Positions 1 through 7,584 of a stretch of 64,000 nt of DNA are shown piece after piece. How positions within the stretch are numbered: the first letter of the stretch is position 1; each line of letters opens with the position of its first letter. Both the position numbers and the translations under genes were made by a program. The notes under the pieces are model-generated. The model was not told the origin of the DNA. It saw only the letters and a list, made by a program, of their open reading frames with translations, and ran no database searches. The DNA is from Lysobacteraceae bacterium PS02065 (GTDB taxonomy: Bacteria; Pseudomonadota; Gammaproteobacteria; Xanthomonadales; Rhodanobacteraceae). Location: positions 1-64,000 of the forward strand of contig JASCPI010000002.1 in NCBI GenBank assembly GCA_029959555.1, read 5' to 3'.

Positions 1-7
1 CCCCGAG

Positions 8-406
8 ATGAACCATCTCGAGCCCTCGGCGCATGAGGAGCAACAGAAACAGCCCCAGCCCCAGCACCAGCCCCAAGAGCAGACTACTCAAAGATTATTC
101 TCGCAATAATATCCGTAGCGCTCGGTTTAGTAGCAGCACAAAATTATGCGGCACGTAGATCTGCTGAGATCGAGCTGGAAGAACTGAAGCGCACCCTTGC
201 ATCAAAGATTGCCGCTGCATCTTCGCAACAGACCCGCTCAACCAGCACCGAAAGAACCAGAAAGAATTCAACGCGAAAGGCTCCAGATCGCGAAGAAGAT
301 GGGGATGCTAAAGCTAGAAGAATGCTTTTGGAAAGGACTCCGGAATGGCAATAGAAAAGCAACGCCACTGTGCAATGCCCCTGCATACGACGTCCTGCGG
401 TCGTAA
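8..406 (+). pseudogene. frameshifted or decayed small membrane-anchored protein
   Basis: No single frame is open, but three pieces read as one protein. One frame starts with ATG at 8 (MNHLEPSAHEEQQ) and stops at 109. A second frame, open from 37 to 354, carries a Pro/Ala-rich stretch and a hydrophobic segment (IILAIISVALGLVAA, about 94-138) followed by a charged helix (EIELEELKRTL). The first frame reopens at 188 and ends at 406 with KMGMLKLEECFWKGL. Two compensating shifts, the first probably inside the CCCCAG repeat at 50-75, would restore an N-terminal anchor, coiled coil and conserved-looking tail. The stretch is visibly richer in A/T than the rest of the window. It could be true decay, a sequencing error or chance; I do not recognise the family. 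Confidence 0.35.
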
Positions 407-923
407 TCCACGTCTATCGACATATACCCTAATGGTGCTTGTGCTGATCTCGGTGCAATCGTTCGCTATCGGAAATGAACCCAAAATCGATCATGTTGCT
501 TCGGAACTCTGGAACGCCATGTCCCACGACGCCGGCGCCGCCGCGGACACCACCACGCTGCGTCGCCTCTTCCACGACGATGCCGTGATCTTCGGCGGCG
601 TCTACAAGGACGGCGCACCGGTGCTGCGGAGGTCGAGCGCCGCCGAGTTCATCGCCTCGCAGGAGGCCGTCAGCGGCAAGGCCTTCCACGAGTGCGAGAT
701 CGCGCGCCACATGCAGACCTACGACCGTTTCGCGACGGTCACGAGCGTGGTCGAGTCGCGGCGTGACAAGACCTCCGCGAAGCCCGATTTCACGGGCATC
801 AACAGCGTGCAGCTCTACCGGCTCGGCGACGACTGGAAGATCGTGTCGCTGTACTACCACGTCGAGAAGGACGGGTTGCCGATCCCACCAGACGGCGGCG
901 TGTCGGGGACGTGCCTGCCCTGA
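345..923 (+). CDS. secreted NTF2-like (SnoaL-type) domain protein
   Basis: A 192-residue protein with a signal-peptide-like stretch (MVLVLISVQSFA, residues 30-41) followed by a compact alpha+beta domain resembling the NTF2/SnoaL cone fold: an early helix (ASELWNAMSHD), FHDDAVIFGGVYKDG, then strands ending in VQLYRLGDDWKIVSLYYHVE. Such domains are often ligand-binding or enzymatic, but no catalytic set can be assigned. The ATG at 345 is favoured because AAGGA lies about 7 bases upstream; ATG at 375 or 432 would place the hydrophobic core nearer the N terminus. The first part overlaps the broken gene before it. Function unknown; export is inferred. Confidence 0.75.
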   Translation: MAIEKQRHCAMPLHTTSCGRNPRLSTYTLMVLVLISVQSFAIGNEPKIDHVASELWNAMSHDAGAAADTTTLRRLFHDDAVIFGGVYKDGAPVLRRSSAAEFIASQEAVSGKAFHECEIARHMQTYDRFATVTSVVESRRDKTSAKPDFTGINSVQLYRLGDDWKIVSLYYHVEKDGLPIPPDGGVSGTCLP

Positions 924-1025
924 CGGCGAGGCACGAAGCGGCTGGACGCGCGTCGCGCGACGTTCGCCCGATGTGCGAGGACACCCGAAGCATTCCCGAC
1001 GGATCGCCGGAGGCCCCTGCATCTT

Positions 1026-2141
1026 TCAGCCGGCCGGCACGAGCCTCAGATGGTTGTCCCACGCGAGCGCCTCGGCGCCTTCGCGCAACGCACGCAGGCT
1101 CGAGGTCGGGCCGGCCTCGACGATCGCGCCGTGGCCGTCGCTGACGAGGAAGGCGCCCTGCCCGTGTGCCGCGACGCCGCAGCCGTCGGGACGGGCGATG
1201 CGGCCGAGGCTGCGGCCACTCGCGGCGTCCCAGAACGCGACCTGGCCACCAACCGGGCTCGAGGTCGCGATCACGTCGCCGCGCGTGTTCGCGGCGACCG
1301 ATCCGACGTAGTTGCGCAGGTCGCGCAGCAGCTCGTCGGGGCCGGCGAACAGTTCGGGCGCGTGACCGCGGCGATGGCGTCCGACCAGTGCGGGACGGTC
1401 GGCGGCCGGGCCGGAGTACTGGCAGCCGAACCAGACCGCACCGTCGCCGGCGAGCGCGAGGTGGCGGATCGACAGCTGATGCAGGGATGGCGCGAGCGCG
1501 ACCTGTGCGAGCAGGCGGCCGTCACGCGCATCGAGGTAGGCCAGCGACGGCGCCATCGTGTCGAGGTTGAGCTCGAGCTTGCCGTAGTCGGGATGGGTGA
1601 GGATGCCGCCGTTGGCGACGCACAGCGTGCGGCCGTCGGGCATGAGCAGGAGTTCATGTGCACCGATGCCGTCGCAGGCGAATTCGCCGACGCGGCGCCA
1701 GCCGGCACCGGCTGCGGCATCGTAGACGCCGACGACGGCGCGCTCGCCTTCGAAATCGTTCTCGGTCGCGTAGAGCAGGCGTCCGTCGGCCGAGAACGCG
1801 CCATGGCCGAAGAAATGTCGCCCGTCCGGCAACGGCAGGCGCTGCGGCGGCGTGCGGCCGTCGAGATCGAACGCGAGCGCGAAGAAGCCGGGCTGGCGGC
1901 CGAACGCGACGGCACGGCCGCACGGCGCGTCGATCGCGAAACTGTGGCCGCGATCCGGCAACGCGAACGCGTGCAGGTCGTGGCCGTCACCGTCGACGAT
2001 GGCGACCTCGTGGCGGCCGTCGCGCTGGCGCGCGGCGACGTAGCGCGTCGGCGTCGCGACGCTCGCGGCACGCGCGAGCCACGGCGTGGCGAGCAGCGCG
2101 CCGCCGATCGCCGTGACGAAGCCGCGTCGGTCAATCGCCAT
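1026..2141 (-). CDS. DUF1513 periplasmic beta-propeller-like protein
   Basis: A 371-residue protein whose N terminus (DRRGFVTAIGGALLA) has a twin-arginine-like signal followed by a hydrophobic segment, so Tat or Sec export is likely. The body has repeated blade-like units (GHGAFSADGRLLYATEN; AHELLLMPDGRTLCVANGGI) typical of DUF1513/WD40-like proteins. It is the last gene of a four-gene minus-strand cluster with two imelysins and a di-heme oxidoreductase and overlaps the preceding gene by 11 bases, so it is probably translated with it. In Pseudomonas and Vibrio-type clusters this family accompanies imelysins; its own activity is unknown. The iron-related role is inferred only from the neighbours. 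Confidence 0.85.
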   Translation of the reverse strand: MAIDRRGFVTAIGGALLATPWLARAASVATPTRYVAARQRDGRHEVAIVDGDGHDLHAFALPDRGHSFAIDAPCGRAVAFGRQPGFFALAFDLDGRTPPQRLPLPDGRHFFGHGAFSADGRLLYATENDFEGERAVVGVYDAAAGAGWRRVGEFACDGIGAHELLLMPDGRTLCVANGGILTHPDYGKLELNLDTMAPSLAYLDARDGRLLAQVALAPSLHQLSIRHLALAGDGAVWFGCQYSGPAADRPALVGRHRRGHAPELFAGPDELLRDLRNYVGSVAANTRGDVIATSSPVGGQVAFWDAASGRSLGRIARPDGCGVAAHGQGAFLVSDGHGAIVEAGPTSSLRALREGAEALAWDNHLRLVPAG

Positions 2142-3210
2142 CGAACGCGTTGAAGCCGATGTTGACGCCGAGCGCCGCGGCGAGGAACTCGTCGGTGATG
2201 CTCTTCATGTTCTTGAGCACGAACAGCGCGTGCACGAGGCGCTCGCGTGCGTCGGCATCGGTCACGGCGCGATCGAAGGGCAACGTGACCGCGTCGATGT
2301 CCTCGAGCACGCGGCCGGCCTCGTCGCGCAGCGAGGCCGCGATCCAGCGCTGGTCGGCCGCGACGACCTCGTCGAAGCGTGCAGCGACGACGAGAGCGCG
2401 CACGCCGGCGACGTTGCCGCGCAGCAGCGCGCGCGTCGCGCCGCTGCGCCACAACGGGGCACGCTGGCCGCGTGCGGCTTCGGGCGTGTCGCCGATCGCC
2501 GGCGCGAGCTTGATGTCGCGCACGTACTGCAGGCTGCCCGAGATCGCCTTGAGCGTCTCGGCGGCGACTTCCTGCGGCGTGCGGTAGAACGCGCTCGCGG
2601 CATCGGGCTTCGCGAACGCACGCGCGAGCGCGCTCGTGTCCGACCATCCCGCATCGATCTCGCGCGCGGTCGTGCCGAGCTGTGCGGCGACCGCGGTCGC
2701 GTAGGCGCAACGGTATCGTCCAGGCTCGTCGGCTGCGGCGATCTGCGCGGCGGCCTCGCCCGCGAACAGCGCGTGTTCGAGCGCGGGGATGCCTTGCACG
2801 CCGACGCTGCGCGAGGCGAGCGCGCCGGCGTCGAGCACGGCCGGATCGGCCGCGGCGAGCAGCGCCGACACCTGGCGCTGCACGAGGCCGCGCGGATCGG
2901 GGAAGAAGAACACGCGCTCGAAGCGGTTGGCCTCGACCAGCGGGCCGAAGCGCAGCACCTCGACGCGCCCCCAGGATTCGGCGAGCGCGTCGAAGCGCGT
3001 CGCGACCGTGGCGTGCGTCGCCTCGCCGGGCGTCGCGCAGTACGCGCGCAAGGCCTCGTGGGTGGCGTCGGCGGCCTTCGCGAAGCCGGCCGTCGCGGGT
3101 CGGATCGTGTCGTCGCGCCAGCGCTGGCCGAGCGCCGAGAGGTCGGCGGCGTGCACGGCGGTGCCGGCAGCGGCGAGGACGAGCGCGAGGATCGCGTGCG
3201 GCAGGCGCAT
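2131..3210 (-). CDS. imelysin family protein (second copy)
   Basis: A 359-residue exported protein: signal peptide MRLPHAILALVLAAAGTAVHA, then an all-helical imelysin-like (peptidase M75-type) domain. Recognisable elements are WGRVEVLRFGPL near residue 85 and GVQGIPALEHALFAGE, the variant form of the family's GxHxxE region. The start overlaps the stop of the upstream di-heme protein gene (ATGA), indicating translational coupling. Imelysins are periplasmic or outer-membrane-associated proteins tied to iron uptake (IrpA, EfeO relatives); peptidase activity is doubtful in most. It is divergent from the first copy (4732-6024), so the two are not a recent duplication. Confidence 0.88.
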   Translation of the reverse strand: MRLPHAILALVLAAAGTAVHAADLSALGQRWRDDTIRPATAGFAKAADATHEALRAYCATPGEATHATVATRFDALAESWGRVEVLRFGPLVEANRFERVFFFPDPRGLVQRQVSALLAAADPAVLDAGALASRSVGVQGIPALEHALFAGEAAAQIAAADEPGRYRCAYATAVAAQLGTTAREIDAGWSDTSALARAFAKPDAASAFYRTPQEVAAETLKAISGSLQYVRDIKLAPAIGDTPEAARGQRAPLWRSGATRALLRGNVAGVRALVVAARFDEVVAADQRWIAASLRDEAGRVLEDIDAVTLPFDRAVTDADARERLVHALFVLKNMKSITDEFLAAALGVNIGFNAFDGD

Positions 3211-4709
3211 CAGAGGGACTCCACGAAACGGATCAGGTCGGCGCGTTGCGCCGGGGTCATGCCGACGACGCGATCGCGCGCGGCCTGCGCCTCGCCGCCG
3301 TGCCAGAGGATCGCCTCGAGCACCGTGCGGGCGCGGCCGTCGTGCAGGAAGGTCGCACGCGCGTCGACGGTCTTGGCGAGGCCGACGCCCCACAGCGGCT
3401 GGGTGCGCCATTCGCGGCCGTTCGCGTCGCCTTCGGGGCGCCCATCGGCGAGGCCTTCGCCCATGTCGTGCAGCAGGAAATCGCTGTACGGCCAGATCAG
3501 CTGGAAGCGGTGCGCGGGATCGGCGGCATCGCGCCGCGTCACGTACTTGGGCACATGGCAGCTCGCGCAACGCGCCTCGTAGAACAGCTGCTTGCCGGCG
3601 AGCACCGGCGCCTCGTCGCTGCCGCGCCGCGCAGGCACGCCGAGGTGGGTCGAGTAGAACGCGACGAAATCGAGCAGGTCGCCGGGCACTTCCTCGGGCC
3701 CGAATGCGGGCTGCGCACCGTGCGGTGCGGCACGGCAGGCCTTCTGCTTCGTCGTGCAGTCGCCCCAGTGGTCGGGCAGCAGCGGCGTCGACAAGCCCAT
3801 GTCGCCTGAGAATGCGTGCGCGGCCTGAGGCTTCACGGCAGGCTGGCCTGCCTTCCAGCCGAAGCGGCCGAGCACGAGCGCGCCGGACGCGGGATCGCGC
3901 ACGTACGAGGGCTTGCCGACGATGCCGTCGGGATCGTCCTTGCGCGCGGCGTGGGCGAGGATGTCGTCCTCGTGGATCGCTTCGACGAGACCGAGGCCGA
4001 TCATCGGCGCGGCGATGCGCGGCGACAGCATGACGTCCTTGCGCATCGCGCCGTAGCCGAGGTCCTCGACGCGGTAGCGCGGGCGACGCAGCGTCGCGGT
4101 CTCGCCGCCGGCGAGCGCGACCGACACCTCGGTCCAGTCGATGCGCATATGCCCCTCGGCGGCGACACCGGGCACGGCGAAGTTCTGCAGCTGCGTTCCG
4201 TAGGTCGGCTCGGGGATCGCGGCGAGGCGGCGCTCGGCGAGCGCGCGTTTCTCGGCACGCGAGCGCGGCGGCACCGACAGGCGCAGGAACAGCGACACCG
4301 CGGGCTCGTCGGCCTCGGGCACCACGCCGCGACCGTCCTTGATGTGGCAGCCCTGGCAGGAGCGCGCGTTGAACAGCGGGCCGAGGCCGTCGGAGGCCTG
4401 CGTCGACGACGGCGCCGACACCCAGTCCTTGCGGAACAGGCCGTTGCCGACCGCGAAACGCTGGCGCGCCTCGAAATCGAGGTTCGCGGAAGGGAACGAG
4501 AAGATGTCGCGCGTGACGAGCTTCTCGCGCACGGTCGAGCCACCGCCCGGCAGCGTCTCGAACGGTTCGGGTGCGTCGAACGTGGTCGCCGGCGCGGTGA
4601 TGCGACGCACGCGCGCGCGGTCCTCGTCGGTGAGGTCGGTGCGCGTGGTGTCCGTGGCGTGCACGGACATCGCGGCGAACAGGCCGGCGAGGAGAAGCGA
4701 ACGACGCAT
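3210..4709 (-). CDS. di-heme oxidoreductase family protein (DUF1111)
   Basis: A 499-residue periplasmic protein beginning MRRSLLLAGLFAAMSVHA (signal peptide). Two c-type heme attachment motifs are present: SCQGCH in the first half and CASCH in the second, as in the DUF1111/di-heme oxidoredictase family related to MauG-like peroxidases. Length is typical for the family. It lies between two imelysin genes; the 22-base gap upstream and the ATGA overlap downstream suggest one transcript. The heme protein probably exchanges electrons in the periplasm, perhaps for iron reduction or oxidation during uptake; this role is inference from gene order. Confidence 0.9.
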   Translation of the reverse strand: MRRSLLLAGLFAAMSVHATDTTRTDLTDEDRARVRRITAPATTFDAPEPFETLPGGGSTVREKLVTRDIFSFPSANLDFEARQRFAVGNGLFRKDWVSAPSSTQASDGLGPLFNARSCQGCHIKDGRGVVPEADEPAVSLFLRLSVPPRSRAEKRALAERRLAAIPEPTYGTQLQNFAVPGVAAEGHMRIDWTEVSVALAGGETATLRRPRYRVEDLGYGAMRKDVMLSPRIAAPMIGLGLVEAIHEDDILAHAARKDDPDGIVGKPSYVRDPASGALVLGRFGWKAGQPAVKPQAAHAFSGDMGLSTPLLPDHWGDCTTKQKACRAAPHGAQPAFGPEEVPGDLLDFVAFYSTHLGVPARRGSDEAPVLAGKQLFYEARCASCHVPKYVTRRDAADPAHRFQLIWPYSDFLLHDMGEGLADGRPEGDANGREWRTQPLWGVGLAKTVDARATFLHDGRARTVLEAILWHGGEAQAARDRVVGMTPAQRADLIRFVESL

Positions 4710-4731
4710 CGGGGCCGGCCGCGTGTGTCGC

Positions 4732-6024
4732 TTACTGGAACACGGCCTCGGGCTTGTCGAGGCTGTCGGATCCTTCGATCTCGATCGCGCCGAGCCCGAG
4801 GGCGGTGACGACGCGCTCGATCGAGCGCGTCTGCTCGATGAGGCGGTCGATCGCGGCCTGCACGACCGCGTTGCCCGCGGCATTGCCCTGCCCGATCATC
4901 TGGTCGTAGGCCTCGCCGCCTTCGGCGCGCTTGACCATCGCGGTCATCGCCGCGGTGGTCGCGTCGAGCTTGGCGCGCATCTCGGCATCGAGCGCGGGAT
5001 CCTTGGCCTTGACGAGATCCGACAGCGACGGGCCTTCGACGGCCTTGCCGTCGGTGCGCACGTAGCGGCCGAGATAGGCGTTGCGGATGCCGGCCTGGTT
5101 GTAGGCGTGCGAATGGTGCGTGTTGTCGGAGAAGCAGTCGTGCTCCTCCTCGGGGTCGTGCAGGATCAGGCCGAGCTTCATGCGCTCGCCGGCGAGTTCG
5201 CCGTAGGACAGGCTGCCCATGCCGGTCAGCATCACCGACAGCCCTGCCTTGGCGCCGCCCGCGAGCACGTGCGCGCGTGCCTTGCCGCCGGGCTTCCAGT
5301 CGGCCACGGCTTCGGCGAGATCGTCGACGAGCAGTGAGGTCACCGTGGTCAGGTAGGCGACGCGGCGATCGCAATGACCGCCCGTGCAGGCCTTGGTGTC
5401 GAAATCCGTCGCGGGGCGGTTGCCTGCCCCCTTGCCGGTGCCGTTGAGGTCCTGGCCCCACAGCAGGAATTCGACCGCGTGGTAGCCCGTGGCGACGTTG
5501 GCCTCGATGCCACCGATCTCGTGCAGCGTCTCCGAGAGCAACTCCTTCGTGATCGTCGTCGCGTCGACGTCGCGGCCGCCGACCCTGGTCTTCGGGTTCG
5601 CGATGAGATTGGCGGTGAACCACGCGTTGGCGTCGGACTCGCTGCCGTACGAGGCATCGACGTAATCGATGAGGCCTTCGTCGAGCGGCCAGGCGTTGAC
5701 GCGGCCCTCCCAGGCGTCGACGACCGGGTTGCCGAAGCGCAGCACTTCGGTCTGCATGTACGGCACGCGTGCGTCGATCCAGGCCTTGCGCGCGGCGGCC
5801 AGCGTCGTCGCACCGGGCTTGGCGACGAGCGCGTCGACGGCCTTCTGCAGTGCCTTCGCACTCGAGAGCGCATCTTCGTAGCCGGCCAGCGCGATGTCCG
5901 CGTAGGTGGTCACGACGGCCGCCTCGGAGACGGGCTTGGCCTTGGGGTCCGCCTCGGCGGCGACGGCATCGGCCGCGCCGAACACGGCGGCAAACGGGAA
6001 CAGGAGCGCAAACGGCATCCGCAT
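4732..6024 (-). CDS. imelysin family protein (IrpA-like, first copy)
   Basis: A 430-residue exported protein with signal peptide (MPFALLFPFAAVFGAADAVAA) and an imelysin domain holding the classical GxHxxE-type motif GYHAVEFLLWGQD and the WKPGGKAR region. It is close to the iron-regulated IrpA family in organisation. GAGGA lies 8 bases before the ATG at 6024. It is the promoter-proximal gene of the imelysin/di-heme/imelysin/DUF1513 cluster. The family binds metal through the His/Glu of that motif and is linked to iron acquisition; whether it is anchored to the outer membrane cannot be told here, as no lipobox is visible. No convincing Fur box was found upstream. Confidence 0.9.
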   Translation of the reverse strand: MRMPFALLFPFAAVFGAADAVAAEADPKAKPVSEAAVVTTYADIALAGYEDALSSAKALQKAVDALVAKPGATTLAAARKAWIDARVPYMQTEVLRFGNPVVDAWEGRVNAWPLDEGLIDYVDASYGSESDANAWFTANLIANPKTRVGGRDVDATTITKELLSETLHEIGGIEANVATGYHAVEFLLWGQDLNGTGKGAGNRPATDFDTKACTGGHCDRRVAYLTTVTSLLVDDLAEAVADWKPGGKARAHVLAGGAKAGLSVMLTGMGSLSYGELAGERMKLGLILHDPEEEHDCFSDNTHHSHAYNQAGIRNAYLGRYVRTDGKAVEGPSLSDLVKAKDPALDAEMRAKLDATTAAMTAMVKRAEGGEAYDQMIGQGNAAGNAVVQAAIDRLIEQTRSIERVVTALGLGAIEIEGSDSLDKPEAVFQ

Positions 6025-6203
6025 GGGTCATCCTCGACAGGCGATGGCGTGCGGGGCGACGGCGGCACGCGGGAAAGGGCCGCCGATTGTAGACGATCGC
6101 CCATGTCGACCGCATGCGCGCAGAGTGGCGCGCGTGGAGCGGGACGGCTGGACGACATCGCGTGAGATCGACTGCTTGTCCCGCGCCCGCCCCCTCTCCC
6201 CAA

Positions 6204-6228
6204 CCCCTCTCCCGCAAGGGGAGAGGGG
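6204..6228. repeat. GC-rich palindromic intergenic repeat
   Basis: Arms CCCCTCTCCC and GGGAGAGGGG close over a short GCAAG loop; a partial extra CCCCTCTCCCC copy sits just before. The same style of hairpin recurs at 21825. Such elements are dispersed between genes in Xanthomonadales-type genomes. The rest of the 369-base gap 6025-6393 between the divergent imelysin and liu operons must hold both promoters, but I see no clear consensus boxes there. Confidence 0.6.
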
Positions 6229-6393
6229 CTGCTCGCTTACGTTCGAAGGTACGAAGCCGACGAGGCGTGGCCATCGTGACAGGGTGATTTGCGCGGCAGC
6301 CCGAGTCGTGCGCGAGCGTTCATGCCGCGACCGCACACGAACGCCGCGGGCGGCCCGGCTATCATGTCGCCCCCTTCGCAAGGCGGCGCGCGC

Positions 6394-7188
6394 ATGACCG
6401 GACCGGTCCATCTCGAACACCGCGGCAGCACGGCATGGCTCACGCTCGATCGGGCCGACGTGCACAACGCCTTCGACGCGGCGCTGATCGCCGAACTCAC
6501 CGCGACGCTCGAGCGCGTCGACAGCGACGCGAGCGTGCGTGCGGTCGTGCTGACGGGACGCGGCAGCACGTTCTCGGCCGGCGCGGACCTGAACTGGATG
6601 CGCGGCATGGCCGCGGCCGGCGAGGACGAGAACCGCGAGGACTCGCTGCGCCTCGCCCGCCTCATGCACACGCTCAACTTCCTGTCCAAGCCGACCGTCG
6701 CGCGCGTCAACGGCTCGGCCTACGGCGGCGGTGTCGGCCTCGTCGCCTGCTGCGACATCGCGATCGGCGTCGACGGCGCCAAGTTCTCGCTGTCCGAGGC
6801 CAAGCTCGGCCTCGTCCCCGCGGTGATCTCGCCCTACGTCGTCGCCGCGATCGGCCTGCGCCAGGCGCGCCGCTATTTCGTCAGCGCCGAGGTGTTCGAC
6901 GCTGGCGAGGCGCGTCGCATCGGCCTGCTGCACGACGCCGTCGCCGGCGACGCGCTCGACGAGCAGGTCGATCGTGTCCTGCACATGCTCGGCAAATGCG
7001 GTCCGGTCGCGCAGGACGAGGCCAAGCGCCTCGCGCTGCGCGCGGCCGGCATCGACGCCGAAGGCGCGCACCAGCTCGACCGCGAGAACGCCGCGCTGAT
7101 CGCGCGGTTGCGCGTATCGCCCGAGGGCCAGGAAGGCCTCGGCGCGTTCCTCGACAAGCGTGCCCCTTCCTGGGCGCGCGCCTCGTGA
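6394..7188 (+). CDS. liuC: methylglutaconyl-CoA hydratase / enoyl-CoA hydratase
   Basis: A 264-residue crotonase. It shows the oxyanion-hole regions GRGSTFSAGADLNWM (about 50-64) and NGSAYGGGVGLVACCDIAI (about 106-124), and the SLSEAKLGLVPAVISPYVV segment carrying the catalytic region. Adjacent liuD and liuE homologues identify it as the hydratase converting 3-methylglutaconyl-CoA to HMG-CoA in leucine/isovalerate breakdown. ATG 6394 is chosen because the conserved sequence starts there; ATG 6364 is a weaker alternative. The stop overlaps the next gene's GTG. It is the first gene of the operon; isovaleryl-CoA dehydrogenase and the carboxylase beta subunit are not in this window. Confidence 0.9.
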   Translation: MTGPVHLEHRGSTAWLTLDRADVHNAFDAALIAELTATLERVDSDASVRAVVLTGRGSTFSAGADLNWMRGMAAAGEDENREDSLRLARLMHTLNFLSKPTVARVNGSAYGGGVGLVACCDIAIGVDGAKFSLSEAKLGLVPAVISPYVVAAIGLRQARRYFVSAEVFDAGEARRIGLLHDAVAGDALDEQVDRVLHMLGKCGPVAQDEAKRLALRAAGIDAEGAHQLDRENAALIARLRVSPEGQEGLGAFLDKRAPSWARAS

Positions 7189-7580
7189 GCGGGCTCGACC
7201 ACGTGGGCTTCGCGGTCGCCGATGTCGCGCGCAGCACCGCGTTCTATACCCAGGCACTCGCACCGCTCGGCCTTGCCGTGGTCATGCAGGTGACGCCCGA
7301 GCAGAGCGGCGCCGGCGCGCACGTCGGTTTCGGCACCGCGCAGAAGCCGTTCTTCTGGATCGGCGACGGCGAGGCGCGCCACGGCGGCGTGCACGTCGCG
7401 TTCACGGCCCCGACGCGCGCGGCCGTCGACGCGTTCCATGCCGCAGCGCTCGCCGCGGGCGGGCGCGACAACGGCGCGCCTGGCCTGCGCCCGCACTACC
7501 ACTCCGACTACTACGGCGCGTTCGTGCTCGATCCCGACGGGCACAACGTCGAAGCCGTCTGCCACCTTGCGGAAGGATGA
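7185..7580 (+). CDS. VOC (glyoxalase/bleomycin-resistance fold) family protein
   Basis: A 131-residue protein starting with GTG inside the liuC stop codon. It begins LDHVGFAVADVARSTAFY and ends YGAFVLDPDGHNVEAVCH, the paired beta-alpha-beta-beta-beta signature of the vicinal oxygen chelate superfamily. HV near the N terminus and the E of NVEAVCH fit the usual metal ligands. It is wedged between liuC and liuD with 4-base overlap and 4-base gap, so it is co-translated with leucine catabolism genes. It may be a CoA-ester or glyoxal-detoxifying lyase/epimerase; substrate unknown. Confidence 0.85.
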   Translation: MSGLDHVGFAVADVARSTAFYTQALAPLGLAVVMQVTPEQSGAGAHVGFGTAQKPFFWIGDGEARHGGVHVAFTAPTRAAVDAFHAAALAAGGRDNGAPGLRPHYHSDYYGAFVLDPDGHNVEAVCHLAEG

Positions 7581-7584
7581 CGCG

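Noticed and set aside
1271..2710. 479-codon Arg-rich frame over the DUF1513 and imelysin genes
   Set aside because: Extreme Arg/Ser/Ala bias with no domain; the real genes in the other frame are recognisable end to end.
3210..3570. Longer starts for the second imelysin (up to 3570)
   Set aside because: The extension is Arg-rich shadow of the di-heme gene; the signal peptide starts at 3210, overlapping the previous stop.
6025..6393. Fur box before the imelysin operon
   Set aside because: I looked for AATGATAATCATT-like sequence on both strands and found nothing better than background.
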